Assembly: GCA_947168065.1 (NCBI GenBank)
Contig: CAMVKH010000001.1
Location: forward strand, 1 to 64,000
Length of the DNA stretch: 64,000 bases
From: an uncultured Bacteroidales bacterium
GTDB taxonomy: Bacteria; Bacteroidota; Bacteroidia; Bacteroidales; UBA932
Reading direction: 5' to 3'
Below are positions 16,165-24,924 of the stretch, one piece after another. Under the pieces are notes generated by a model. It searched no databases and was not told the origin of the DNA. It worked only from the letters and a program-made list of their open reading frames with translations. Position 1 is the stretch's first letter. Every line of letters starts with the position of its first letter. The translations under genes and the position numbers were made by a program.

Positions 16165-16722
16165 ATGAAAGCCATCGCCGTCTATCTGGGCTCAGCGCCC
16201 GGTTGCAAGGATATCTATAAAAAACTGGCCTACGAATTGGGACATCGCATCGCGCTGGCCGGCCTGACGCTGGTCTATGGCGGCGCGGCCGTCGGTACGA
16301 TGGGCGCGCTGGCCGATGGGGCAGCGGCAGCAGGCGGCCGTGTCGTCGGCGTTTTCCCCCGCGACTTTCTCGGCACGAAAGAAGTGCGTGAAAGCGGCCT
16401 GGAAGTACGCCAGAAGGGCCTTTCTGAATTCATCGAAACGGCCGATTTCGCGGAGCGCAAGCAGGTGATGGAAGACCTGAGCGACGGCTGCATCGTGATG
16501 CCGGGCAGCTTCGGCACCCTCGACGAGCTCTTCACCTATGCCTGCAACCGCGCCATCAACAAACACACCAAACCCATCCTTGTCTTCAATTTCGAGGGCT
16601 ACTACGATCCGCTCAAGCAGTTGCTCTCCAACATGCAGGAAGCCGGCTTCCTGAAACCCGTCATGGCCGGCGCCCTGACCTTCTGCGACACGATTGAAGA
16701 GATCGTCGATTGCCTGATTTGA
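16165..16722 (+). CDS. LOG family protein (nucleoside 5'-monophosphate phosphoribohydrolase)
   Basis: 185 residues, Rossmann-like. The LOG family releases ribose 5-phosphate from cytokinin-type or ordinary nucleoside monophosphates. It starts KAIAVYLGSAPG, with LVYGGAAVGTMGALADGA and the signature PGSFGTLDELF, where the usual PGGxGTxxE has Ser for the second Gly. The catalytic-type Arg in ERKQVM and the Glu of the signature are kept. ATG at 16165 follows the ubiD stop by 5 bases. A longer frame inside ubiD is a shadow. Bacterial members probably act in nucleotide salvage or house-cleaning. Confidence 0.9.
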   Translation: MKAIAVYLGSAPGCKDIYKKLAYELGHRIALAGLTLVYGGAAVGTMGALADGAAAAGGRVVGVFPRDFLGTKEVRESGLEVRQKGLSEFIETADFAERKQVMEDLSDGCIVMPGSFGTLDELFTYACNRAINKHTKPILVFNFEGYYDPLKQLLSNMQEAGFLKPVMAGALTFCDTIEEIVDCLI

Positions 16723-16739
16723 AATAATTGCTATCTTTG
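16710..16739 (+). promoter_or_regulatory. Promoter of the TPP riboswitch transcript
   Basis: TTG (16710-16712), 19 bases, then TATCTTTG (16732-16739). The expected start is near 16746, just before the riboswitch fold. The minus-33 element lies inside the last codons of the LOG gene. Confidence 0.7.
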
Positions 16740-16760
16740 CGCCCAGTCTGCAGAATGCAG

Positions 16761-16866
16761 GCGAAGGGGTGCTGAGGCTTGGCGGGCGGGCGACCGCCGC
16801 CGATCCGAGGCTGAGATGATACCCTCACTACCTGATCGGGGTAATGCCCGCGTAGGAAAAGCTATC
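16761..16866 (+). promoter_or_regulatory. TPP riboswitch (THI element)
   Basis: The conserved thiamine-pyrophosphate aptamer blocks are present in order: AAGGGGTGCTGAGG, a variable GC-rich arm, GGCTGAGATGATACCCTC, then ACCTGATCGGGGTAATGCC and GCGTAGGAAAAGC. No terminator hairpin with T-run follows in the 45 bases before the receptor start codon, so control is probably at translation initiation. It would switch off the TonB receptor downstream when TPP is plentiful. Confidence 0.95.
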
Positions 16867-16909
16867 TTCCCATTCCCCTTATTGTATTTGTTTACATTAA
16901 GGTTTTATC

Positions 16910-19282
16910 ATGCGATTTTCTTCTTTCTTTGCTGCTGCCCTGGCCGCCGGAAGCCTGTGCTTTTCTGCACAGCCCGCTGCCGCCCAGGAGCCTGATTCCT
17001 TACAAGTTGAACAGCTGCAGGAGACGGTCGTGAGCGCCGTCCGCGCCGCGAAGGACGCGCCGTTCGCCGTAGCCAATATCCGCCGCGCCGAACTGCAGGA
17101 ATTCTCCAGCTCGGGCCGGGAACTCCCGCTGCTCTTCGCCCGAACGCCCGGTATCCTGGCCTGGAGTGAAAACGGCGTGGGCACCGGCACCTCCTACCTC
17201 CGCATCCGCGGCGCAGGCGGCAGCCGTATCAACGTAACCCTCGACGGCGTGCCCCTCAACTCCCCGGAAGACCAGAGTGTATTCTGGGCCAATATGAATT
17301 CCTACGGAAAATTGCTCAGCAGCGTGCAGATCCAGCGCGGCGTGGGCACCTCCACCAACGGCGACGGTGCCTTCGGCGGCACCATCGCCCTGGGCTCCAA
17401 AGCCCCGTCGCTGGTGCCGACCGCTGAACTGACGGCTTCTTACGGTTCGTTCAACACCCTGAATTTCGGCGGCAACCTTTCGACCGGCCTGCTCTGGAAC
17501 CGCCTCGTGCTCGACGGCGCTTACCACCAGACCACTTCCGACGGCTACCTCCCCGGAACGAAGGGACGTTCCGGCAGCTACTATGGCGGCCTGACCTTCC
17601 TGGGCAGCGGCTGGAAGGTATCCTATAAACTGGTCGGCAACTTCGAAAACACCGGCCAGGCCTGGAACGGCGTCGTGGCCGGCAACGACGACTTGTCACT
17701 GATGGACGGCACCTACGGGATGAAGACGGGCATCAAGACGTACAAGGATCTGTACAACGCTGGCCTCGGTTACTACAACCCGCTGTATGAAAGGCTGGTC
17801 ATTGAAGACGAAAAGACCTGGAAAACAGAGCGCTACCAGATGAAGGACGGCTCTTTCTGGCCGCGCACCACCGACAACTTCTGGCAGAACCACCATCTGC
17901 TGAACGTCACCGCCCGTCTTTCCGAAGCCTTGCATCTTTCAGCCACGGCCCATTATACGGGCGGCCATGGCTGGTACGACGAATTCCGTTACAACAACAA
18001 GCTGACAAAATACGGGCTCACCCCCTATTTCGCAGATTTTACCGACAGGCCCAGCGAGTATATCAAGCGTGCCGACTTCGTGCGGCAGAAAGGCCTGACG
18101 CAGCACACTTTCGGCGGCGTGGCGAATCTCTCCTACCAGAAAGGGCGTTGGGATGCCATTGCGGGCCTCTCCATCCAGCAGTTCATCGGCAATCACTATG
18201 GCTACCTGACCTATACTTCTGCACCGGCGTTGTTCCGGCCCGAGGAAATCCCGTACAAGTATTACGACTCCGACGCCGCCAAGTTCGACGGCAGCGCTTT
18301 CGTCAAAGCCTCCTTCAAACTGTCGCAAGACTGGAGCGTATTCGGCGACCTGCAGTATCGCCGGGTCCATTACCAGACCGACGGCTACAACGACAAATAC
18401 TACGTGGATGACGACGGCAACCCGCAGAAGCAATATCTTGACGTGGACGAAACCTGGGACTTCCTCAATCCCAAGGCCGGCCTCAACTTCAGCCACGGTG
18501 CGCACCGGGCCTATGCCTCGGTAGCCGTCAGCCACCGCGAGCCCGAGCGCAACAATTTCACCGACAATGGAAAGTACCCTGCCCCGCGCGCTGAGCGCGT
18601 ATATGATATAGAGGCCGGATACCAGGTGGCAGGAGCCAGGGCCCGCGCCGGCATCAACCTCTATTATATGCATTATCGCGACCAGCTGGTGCAGACCGGC
18701 GAACTGAGCGACATCGGCGAAGCGCTCACCACCAACATCCCTGACTCCTACCGCACCGGTATCGAGCTGACGGCAGGCGTCGATCCGACATCCTGGCTGA
18801 CCCTCGAGGCCAACGCCGCACTGAGCCGCAACCGCCTGCTCGACTTCGACGAATACGTGGAAGACTGGGACAATGGCACTACGGTGATCCATTACGACGA
18901 TGCGGCCCTCGCCTACTCGCCATCCGCCATCCTGAACGGTTTCATCAACCTGCATTACAAGGGTTTCCGGGCTGCGTGGCACACGGGTTTCGTGAGCCGG
19001 ATGTATCTCGACAATACGGAAAACATCGACCGGTCGCTGCCGGCTTACAGCTTGTCCAACCTGTCACTTGGCTATACCCTGCACCTGCGGGGCTTCCTGA
19101 AAGAGATCGATTTCGGGGTGGAGGGGAACAATCTGTTCAACGCCCATGTAGCCCAGAGCGGCTGGGTTTACAGTGCCATCTACGAAAGCGGTGGCCATCC
19201 GAATGACCACCGCTATTATCAGATCGGCTTTATCCCCGTGGCGGGGCTGACCGTCCTCGGGCACGTCGCCCTCCGGTTCTGA
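16910..19282 (+). CDS. TonB-dependent outer-membrane receptor, probably for thiamin or a thiamin precursor
   Basis: 790 residues. It has a signal peptide (about 1-25) and a TonB-box-like ETVVSAV. The plug domain has the typical YLRIRGAGGSRINVTLDGVPL and GDGAFGGTIAL. A long beta-barrel ends in the aromatic terminal signature ...HVALRF. The receptor imports scarce substrates across the outer membrane with TonB energy. Substrate assignment comes only from the TPP riboswitch directly upstream, as known for thiamin receptors in Bacteroidota. The inner-membrane transporter and kinase often found with it are absent here. Confidence 0.92.
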   Translation: MRFSSFFAAALAAGSLCFSAQPAAAQEPDSLQVEQLQETVVSAVRAAKDAPFAVANIRRAELQEFSSSGRELPLLFARTPGILAWSENGVGTGTSYLRIRGAGGSRINVTLDGVPLNSPEDQSVFWANMNSYGKLLSSVQIQRGVGTSTNGDGAFGGTIALGSKAPSLVPTAELTASYGSFNTLNFGGNLSTGLLWNRLVLDGAYHQTTSDGYLPGTKGRSGSYYGGLTFLGSGWKVSYKLVGNFENTGQAWNGVVAGNDDLSLMDGTYGMKTGIKTYKDLYNAGLGYYNPLYERLVIEDEKTWKTERYQMKDGSFWPRTTDNFWQNHHLLNVTARLSEALHLSATAHYTGGHGWYDEFRYNNKLTKYGLTPYFADFTDRPSEYIKRADFVRQKGLTQHTFGGVANLSYQKGRWDAIAGLSIQQFIGNHYGYLTYTSAPALFRPEEIPYKYYDSDAAKFDGSAFVKASFKLSQDWSVFGDLQYRRVHYQTDGYNDKYYVDDDGNPQKQYLDVDETWDFLNPKAGLNFSHGAHRAYASVAVSHREPERNNFTDNGKYPAPRAERVYDIEAGYQVAGARARAGINLYYMHYRDQLVQTGELSDIGEALTTNIPDSYRTGIELTAGVDPTSWLTLEANAALSRNRLLDFDEYVEDWDNGTTVIHYDDAALAYSPSAILNGFINLHYKGFRAAWHTGFVSRMYLDNTENIDRSLPAYSLSNLSLGYTLHLRGFLKEIDFGVEGNNLFNAHVAQSGWVYSAIYESGGHPNDHRYYQIGFIPVAGLTVLGHVALRF

Positions 19283-19288
19283 CGCCCG

Positions 19289-19924
19289 CTACTCCAGGCT
19301 TTCCAGTTCCACCTCAGGGAACGAAGACAGCTTTTCGATCAGCTGGTTGTACTCCTTGTTGCGGACATTCAGCACGGCAAGGACCTTGTAGATGGCATCG
19401 TGTTTTGAGAGGGAGAAGGTCTCCACACCCTTGCCCAGCGATTGGAGTGCATCTTTCAGGGCAGTCTTATCATTGGAGGTCAGCGAGATCGTAACCTGAC
19501 GCTTACCGACCTTGCGGGTCAGCAGATGCGTGATGTCGGCCCACAGCAAAACGATGAGCACGGAAGCCGCGCCCAGGATATACATACCACTGCCGACGGC
19601 CAGACCCATTGCAGCCGTAACCCAGAGGCCGGCAGCCGTAGTAAGACCGCTCACCCGGTTCTGCTGCTTGAGGATGATACCGCCACCCAGGAAACCGATA
19701 CCGGAGACGACACCGGCCGCGACACGGGCTGCGTCGAAACGCGGAGCACCATCGAAACCGTGTTGGGAAACGATCATGAAAAGGGCCGCGCCGATGGCCA
19801 CCAGGACATGGGTGCCGATACCGGCACCCTTTGCGCGATACTTCCGTTCAAAGCCGATCACAGCGCCGACGAGCGAAGCGACCAACAGCCGGATGACAAA
19901 ATCAAGCGTAGGGGAAAGATCCAT
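19289..19924 (-). CDS. MgtC/SapB-family membrane protein
   Basis: 211 residues from MDLSPTLDFVIRLLVASLVG. Four to five membrane helices carry the family hallmarks GAVIGFERKYRAKGAGIGTH, GIGFLGGGIILK and GLTTAAGLWVTAAMGLAVGSG. A soluble ACT-like C-terminal domain follows (KRQVTISLTSND to the end). Family members are linked to magnesium homeostasis and F-ATPase modulation, but the exact role here is unknown. An upstream ATG (19954) would add ten residues. It sits almost on the likely transcription start (palindromic TAAATTTA, 19963-19970), so 19924 is preferred. It converges on the TonB receptor with 6 bases between the stops. Confidence 0.88.
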   Translation of the reverse strand: MDLSPTLDFVIRLLVASLVGAVIGFERKYRAKGAGIGTHVLVAIGAALFMIVSQHGFDGAPRFDAARVAAGVVSGIGFLGGGIILKQQNRVSGLTTAAGLWVTAAMGLAVGSGMYILGAASVLIVLLWADITHLLTRKVGKRQVTISLTSNDKTALKDALQSLGKGVETFSLSKHDAIYKVLAVLNVRNKEYNQLIEKLSSFPEVELESLE

Positions 19925-20008
19925 GGTATTGTCGTAATTTTTGATTTTCAACAATTATCTTGTAAATTTAGGAAAAATTGGGGATAACCCGACAAAAATA
20001 CTTCCACC

Positions 20009-20887
20009 ATGCGCAAATTGTTCATTGTCGATGCCTTTACGAATACGTCTTTCGGGGGTAATACCGCCGGCGTGGTCTTGCTCGAACAGGGAACCGCATT
20101 CCCACAAGAGGAATGGATGCGGCAACTCGCCGCGGAACTTCGCTACTCGGAAACAGCCTTTGTGCGATGCGACGGTCCTGCCGAATTCACGGTGCGCTAT
20201 TTCACACCCGCCGGGGAGATCGACCTGTGCGGCCACGCAACCATCGCTTCTTTCGGCGTCCTTTTCCGTGAAGGCATCGTTCCGGAAGGAACACGCTGCC
20301 TCAACCACACGCGGGCCGGAGACCTGGAAGTCGTGGCAGGCGAGACCGTGATGATGCAGATGGCTTCACCGAGACTGGAAGCGCGGTTCGACGATCCCGT
20401 ACTGCTAGGCGAACTGCTTACGGCAATGGGCGGTCTGCAACCGGAGCAACTGGGGAAATGGCCGGTAGAGACTTTTTCCACCGGACTGCCCGACATCATC
20501 CTTCCGGTGCGGGATATGGCCACGCTGCAGGCCCTGTCTCCGGACATGGCCGCACTCTCGGCGCTCAGCACCCAACTCGACGTGGTGGGCGTCCACGCCT
20601 TCGCCATCGATCCTGACGACGGATATACTGCCCATGTCCGCAACTTCGCGCCGCGTTATGCCATCCCGGAAGAATCCGCCACCGGAACCGCTAACGCCGC
20701 GTTGGCAGCCTACCTCCACCACCACGGCATCATTGGCGACGACGCGCAGTGCTTTTTCCTGCAAGGCGAGGCGATGGGCCGCCCCTCCCTCATCCTTGCC
20801 ACCGTCAAGTTGCAGGCCGGCATCCCCGACATCCGGGTCGGCGGCCCCTGCGCGATAGTCGTCAAAGGAAGTTGCTCCGAATCCTGA
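20009..20887 (+). CDS. PhzF-family isomerase/epimerase
   Basis: 292 residues. The PhzF fold resembles diaminopimelate epimerase. It starts MRKLFIVDAFTNTSFGGN, with the catalytic Glu48 in YSETAFV, the motif DLCGHATIAS, and the second-domain repeat EESATGTANAALAAYL. Phenazine genes are absent, so this is a PhzF-like enzyme of unknown substrate, as in most Bacteroidota. It is divergent from mgtC with a shared AT-rich interval. The only nearby minus-7-like box is the palindrome TAAATTTA at 19963-19970. Confidence 0.88.
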   Translation: MRKLFIVDAFTNTSFGGNTAGVVLLEQGTAFPQEEWMRQLAAELRYSETAFVRCDGPAEFTVRYFTPAGEIDLCGHATIASFGVLFREGIVPEGTRCLNHTRAGDLEVVAGETVMMQMASPRLEARFDDPVLLGELLTAMGGLQPEQLGKWPVETFSTGLPDIILPVRDMATLQALSPDMAALSALSTQLDVVGVHAFAIDPDDGYTAHVRNFAPRYAIPEESATGTANAALAAYLHHHGIIGDDAQCFFLQGEAMGRPSLILATVKLQAGIPDIRVGGPCAIVVKGSCSES

Positions 20888-20896
20888 GCCGGTAGA

Positions 20897-21187
20897 CTAT
20901 TCCATCATTTTCAAGGCACGGGCGAGCTGGTCCGGGCAGCTGGTGCCGCGGCCCTTGCAATCGATCCCTTCCAGGCGGGCGATGACATCGTCTTTTTTCA
21001 TACCGGGCAAAAGAGCGCTGAGGCCCTGTGTGTTGCCATTGCAGCCGCCGGTATAGCGGACGCTGCGGATGGTATCACCTTCCAGTTCAATGTCTATCTG
21101 CAAAGAGCAGACAACGCCACAAGTTTGGAAAGAAGCCCGGCGGACGTCCCCGTCCTTCTCCTGGGCAACAGGTATCACTTCAAACAT
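20897..21187 (-). CDS. TSCPD domain protein (TIGR03905 type)
   Basis: 96 residues. It has the TSCPD pattern of conserved cysteines: QTCGVVCSLQ, YTGGCNGNTQGL and KGRGTSCPDQLARAL. The fold also occurs at the end of some class II ribonucleotide reductases. Stand-alone members have no proven role. A full promoter (21193-21222) ends only 5 bases before the ATG, so the transcript may be leaderless. The gene converges with phzF-like (9 bases apart) and diverges from the YbaK-type gene. Confidence 0.87.
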   Translation of the reverse strand: MFEVIPVAQEKDGDVRRASFQTCGVVCSLQIDIELEGDTIRSVRYTGGCNGNTQGLSALLPGMKKDDVIARLEGIDCKGRGTSCPDQLARALKMME

Positions 21188-21192
21188 AAAAC

Positions 21193-21222
21193 AAATGTAG
21201 ACATTTTCCCTTCAATCCAAAG
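21193..21222 (-). promoter_or_regulatory. Promoter of the TSCPD gene, almost touching the start codon
   Basis: Minus strand TTTG (21219-21222), 18 bases, TACATTTG (21193-21200). The ATG begins at 21187, so the predicted transcription start coincides with or lies just next to the start codon. Confidence 0.7.
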
Positions 21223-21254
21223 CAAGTGCCGGCGGAAAGTCGTAACTTTGGGCC

Positions 21255-21782
21255 ATGTTTTACGTAAGCGATCCTCTCTCCACCCCTCCCACGCAGTTCG
21301 CAACCGAGCTGCAACAGCTTGTTTATGAAACGTTTGCCAAAAAGGACATCCCTTTTGTGCGCGTAGACACCGACCCGGGCATCACGATGGAGGACTGCCA
21401 GCACATCGACGCGATAATCGGCGTGCACATCGTGAAAACCATCTTCCTCTGCAATCGTCAGCAGACGGAATTCTACCTCTATGTCACTTCCGACGACAAG
21501 CCCTTCGTCACCCGTGACTTCTGCGGCGCACTGGGCATCCCCCGCGTTTCTTTCGCCTCGGCTGAAAAACTTTGGGAACGCACCGGCGTAGCGGTCGGAG
21601 CCACCACCATCCTGAGCGCCATCCTGCCGTCGGCCGCTAACGTGCATCTGGTGATGGACGCCGCCATCGCGCAGGCCGAATGGTTCGCCTGCACCGACGG
21701 CACCGCCACCTGCTTCGTTAAGATCCGGACGCAGGACCTGCTCAACAAATATCTGGAAGAGAAAGAATTATCCCTTATCTAA
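21255..21782 (+). CDS. YbaK/ProX-type aminoacyl-tRNA editing domain protein
   Basis: 175 residues, a single INS-like trans-editing domain. Such proteins hydrolyse mischarged tRNAs, for example Ala- or Cys-tRNA-Pro. Family features seen are IGVHIVKTIFLCNRQ with the conserved Lys, FYLYVTSDDKPF, LGIPRVSFASAEKL and VGATTILSAIL, matching the VxPFGL-type substrate loop region loosely. The exact tRNA substrate is uncertain (ProXp-like). A minus-7 box TAACTTTG (21243-21250) sits 4 bases before the ATG with no clear minus-33, so translation is probably from a leaderless or very short-leader mRNA. Confidence 0.85.
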   Translation: MFYVSDPLSTPPTQFATELQQLVYETFAKKDIPFVRVDTDPGITMEDCQHIDAIIGVHIVKTIFLCNRQQTEFYLYVTSDDKPFVTRDFCGALGIPRVSFASAEKLWERTGVAVGATTILSAILPSAANVHLVMDAAIAQAEWFACTDGTATCFVKIRTQDLLNKYLEEKELSLI

Positions 21783-21835
21783 CTGCGCTGGAACAACGTT
21801 TTTGCACTGTAGACAAAATGATGTAGCATTGAGAC

Positions 21836-22495
21836 ATGAAAAAGATGATTCTTTGGGATCTTGACGGAACGTTGATTGATACGTTGGAGGATCTGGGGGC
21901 GGCAGTGGATTATACGCTGAAGGTACGGGGGTTACCGACTCACGGGAGGGAGGCTTATCGCCGGATGGTAGGGCACGGCGTAAGGAATCTGGTGAAGCAG
22001 GCGTTGGCGGCTTCCGGCGCAGCGGTAGAGGATCCTCTTGTCGATGAGGCTTTGTCTGATTTCAAGGCTTGGTATTCCGCCCATATCGACGTGCAGTCAA
22101 GACCGTATCCCGGCATTCCGGAACTGCTTGCCCGACTGCAGGCGGATGGAGTACGGATGGCCGTGGTATCCAACAAGTTCCAGGAGGGAACGGAGCATCT
22201 GATCCGGGAGTTTTTCCCGGCGATCCGGTTTGCTGCCATTCTGGGAAACCGGCCTGGCCATCCGCTGAAGCCATCCCCGGAAATAGTGGAAGAAGTGCTT
22301 GCCCTCTCGGGGGTTTCCAAGGCGGATGCCCTCCTGATTGGCGACTCCCCTACCGACATGCATACGGCGGAAAACGGCGGTATCGACTCGCTGGCCGTCG
22401 GATGGGGCTACCGCACCCACGCGGAGCTAGCCGGCTATCCCATCGTCGACAGCGTCGAAGAATTGCGGCGCTTCTTATGGAAGGACAGTGAATGA
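21836..22495 (+). CDS. HAD-superfamily phosphatase (phosphoglycolate phosphatase-like)
   Basis: 219 residues, a typical Gph-type HAD enzyme. Motif I DLDGTLIDT carries nucleophile Asp8 and acid Asp10. Motif II is VVSNK, motif III is the Lys in PLKPSPEI, and motif IV is LIGDSPTDMHTA. A helical cap lies between motifs I and II. Substrate could be phosphoglycolate or another small phosphate ester. Codon choice in the first 250 bases is less GC-biased than in neighbours, but the frame is clean. Confidence 0.9.
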   Translation: MKKMILWDLDGTLIDTLEDLGAAVDYTLKVRGLPTHGREAYRRMVGHGVRNLVKQALAASGAAVEDPLVDEALSDFKAWYSAHIDVQSRPYPGIPELLARLQADGVRMAVVSNKFQEGTEHLIREFFPAIRFAAILGNRPGHPLKPSPEIVEEVLALSGVSKADALLIGDSPTDMHTAENGGIDSLAVGWGYRTHAELAGYPIVDSVEELRRFLWKDSE

Positions 22496-22569
22496 CTTTG
22501 AGTACAAGAAAAGAGAATTCATCGTAAATTTGTCGTATTGATACAGTATCAAACCTAAGAACCGGAAAA

Positions 22570-23223
22570 ATGAAATTCTTTCTAGACACAGCGAATGTCG
22601 AAGACATCAAGAAAGCCCATGAGATGGGTGTCATCTGCGGCGTTACTACCAATCCTTCCCTGATCGCCAAGGAAGGCCGTGATTTCAAACAGGTCGTGGC
22701 AGAGATCGCCTCCATCGTCGACGGACCGATCAGCGGCGAAGTCAAGGCCACGACGACCGACGCCGAAGGGATGATCCGGGAAGGCCGGGAGATTGCGGCG
22801 ATCCACAAGAACATGGTCGTCAAGATCCCGATGACGACCGAAGGCCTCAAGGCCTGCCACGCCCTGGCCGCCGAAGGCATCAAAGTCAACATGACGCTCA
22901 TTTTCACCGCCAACCAGGCACTGCTGGCCGCCCGCTCCGGCGCCGCCTTCGTCAGTCCTTTCGTCGGACGGCTCGACGACATCAGCGTCCGCGGCACCGA
23001 TCTGATCTCCGAGGTTTCCGAGATCTTCAAGATCCACGGCATCAAGACCGAGATCATCGCAGCCAGTATCCGCCATCCCATGCACGTGACGGAATGCGCC
23101 CTGGCCGGCGCCGACATCGCCACCGTTCCCTATAAAGTCATCGACCAGATGACCCGTCATCCCCTGACCGACCAGGGTATCGAGAAATTCCGGAAAGACT
23201 ACGAAGCCGTCTTCGGAAAATAA
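22570..23223 (+). CDS. fsa: Fructose-6-phosphate aldolase / transaldolase-like
   Basis: 217 residues, the short transaldolase (TalC/MipB/FSA) group. It starts [16 protein letters not shown]. The Schiff-base lysine is Lys85 in NMVVKIPMT, and [13 protein letters not shown] and ASIRHPMHV are intact. It interconverts fructose 6-phosphate with dihydroxyacetone and glyceraldehyde 3-phosphate, or acts as a transaldolase in the pentose phosphate pathway. Sequence alone does not separate these. A minus-7 box TAAATTTG lies at 22525-22532. Confidence 0.93.
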   Translation: MKFFLDTANVEDIKKAHEMGVICGVTTNPSLIAKEGRDFKQVVAEIASIVDGPISGEVKATTTDAEGMIREGREIAAIHKNMVVKIPMTTEGLKACHALAAEGIKVNMTLIFTANQALLAARSGAAFVSPFVGRLDDISVRGTDLISEVSEIFKIHGIKTEIIAASIRHPMHVTECALAGADIATVPYKVIDQMTRHPLTDQGIEKFRKDYEAVFGK

Positions 23224-23260
23224 CCTCCGGACGCGGTTTCTGCAAGATTTCGAAAGGGTA

Positions 23261-23291
23261 TTTGAATTTTCGCTTTGATTCGTTAACTTTG
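23261..23291 (+). promoter_or_regulatory. Promoter of the ior / CoA-transferase operon
   Basis: TTTG (23261-23264), 19 bases, TAACTTTG (23284-23291), a full consensus match. The predicted start is near 23297, giving a 28-base leader before iorA. Confidence 0.85.
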
Positions 23292-23324
23292 TTGGATAGT
23301 ATTCCGATAACTAGTTAACGAATT

Positions 23325-24920
23325 ATGGCTGATAAACAACTTTTACTGGGAGATGAAGCCGTGGCGCTGGGTGCGCTGCACGCAGGCCTGAGCGGTGTCT
23401 ATGCCTACCCGGGCACTCCCTCCACCGAAATTACCGAGTACATCCAGGGACATCCCCTGACCCGGGAGCGTCACATCCACGACCATTGGACCACCAATGA
23501 GAAGACTGCGATGGAAGGCGCGCTGGGTATGTCCTATGCCGGCAAGCGTTCCCTGGTCTGCATGAAGCACGTGGGCATGAATGTCTGCGCCGATCCGCTG
23601 ATGGGCTCTGCCATGACCGGGGCAAACGGCGGCCTTGTCGTAGCAGCCTGCGACGACCCGTCGATGCACAGTTCGCAGAACGAGCAGGATTCCCGTTTCT
23701 GGGGCACCTTCGGCATGATGCCCGTCTTCGAGCCCTCGAACCAGCAGGAGGCCTATGAGATGACCCGCGCCGCATTCGATTATTCGGAAAAGCGCACCAT
23801 TCCCGTGATCATGCGGCTGACCACCCGCATGGCCCATTCCCGCGCCGTGGTCACTCCGACCGGCGACATCCGCCCGCAGAACGAACTCCATTATCCCGAA
23901 TACCCGAAACGCTGGGTCACCCTTCCGGTGAACGCCCGCGTCCGCAACCGCGAACTGATCAAGGACTACGCGCAGTTCGAGGAAGATGCCGCCACCTCAA
24001 AGTTCAACTGGATCGCCGACGGTCCCGACCACTCGATGGGCGTGATTGCCTGCGGCATCGCCTACAACTACCTGATGGAGAACTATCCGGACGGATGCCC
24101 TTATCCCGTCCTGAAGGTCTCGCAGTATCCGTTCCCGCGGAAACTGGCACTCAAGCTTGCCGCCATGGTCCCGACCATCCTCGTGCTTGAAGAAGGCCAG
24201 CCGCTTGTAGAGAACATGCTGCGCGGCGTGTTCCCTTCCAACACGAAGATTATCGGCCGGATCGATGAAACGGTCGTCCGTGACGGCGAACTCTCGCCCG
24301 ACGATGTCCGGAAAGCCCTCGGCCTCCCTGCCCTTCCGACCTTCGCCCCGAGCCAGGTGCTGGCCCCGCGTCCGCCGGCCCTCTGCATGGGCTGCGGCCA
24401 CCGCGACTTCTACACGGCCCTGAACAACGTGCTCAAGAAAGACTACCCTACCGCCCGCGTATTCAGCGACATCGGTTGCTACACGCTGGGTTATATGGCC
24501 CCGTTCCACGCCATCAACACCTGCGTGGAGATGGGCGCCTCGTTCACCATGGCGCAGGGCGCGGCCTACAGCGGCACCTGGCCCGCTGTCGGCGTCCTCG
24601 GCGACTCGACCTTCACCCACAGCGGTATGACCGGCCTGCTCGACGCCGTCAACGGCAATGCAGACGTCGTACTCTGCATCTCCGACAACCTGACCACCGC
24701 CATGACGGGCGGACAGGATTCCGCCGGAACAGGGCGCATTGAAGCCATCTGCGCCGGCCTCGGCGTAGACCCGGCCCACATCCGTACCATCGTCCCGCTG
24801 CCGAAGAACTACCCCGACATGGAGAAAGTCATCCGGGAAGAAATCGAATACCACGGCGTCTCCGTGATCGTATGCCGCCGCGAATGCATCCAAACCGCCA
24901 GAAGACACGCTAAAAAGTAA
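23325..24920 (+). CDS. iorA: Indolepyruvate ferredoxin oxidoreductase, alpha subunit (short form)
   Basis: 531 residues. IorAB oxidises aryl-pyruvates from aromatic amino-acid transamination to aryl-acetyl-CoA, reducing ferredoxin. The N-terminal pyrimidine-binding domain (GVYAYPGTPSTEI) is followed by the TPP-binding half with MGCGHRDFYTAL, YTLGYMAPFHA and GDSTFTHSGMTGLLDAV. The chain stops at VIVCRRECIQTARRHAKK. The two-cluster ferredoxin domain that ends many archaeal IorA proteins is missing, so a separate ferredoxin must serve. iorB follows after 4 bases. Confidence 0.93.
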   Translation: MADKQLLLGDEAVALGALHAGLSGVYAYPGTPSTEITEYIQGHPLTRERHIHDHWTTNEKTAMEGALGMSYAGKRSLVCMKHVGMNVCADPLMGSAMTGANGGLVVAACDDPSMHSSQNEQDSRFWGTFGMMPVFEPSNQQEAYEMTRAAFDYSEKRTIPVIMRLTTRMAHSRAVVTPTGDIRPQNELHYPEYPKRWVTLPVNARVRNRELIKDYAQFEEDAATSKFNWIADGPDHSMGVIACGIAYNYLMENYPDGCPYPVLKVSQYPFPRKLALKLAAMVPTILVLEEGQPLVENMLRGVFPSNTKIIGRIDETVVRDGELSPDDVRKALGLPALPTFAPSQVLAPRPPALCMGCGHRDFYTALNNVLKKDYPTARVFSDIGCYTLGYMAPFHAINTCVEMGASFTMAQGAAYSGTWPAVGVLGDSTFTHSGMTGLLDAVNGNADVVLCISDNLTTAMTGGQDSAGTGRIEAICAGLGVDPAHIRTIVPLPKNYPDMEKVIREEIEYHGVSVIVCRRECIQTARRHAKK

Positions 24921-24924
24921 AGCC

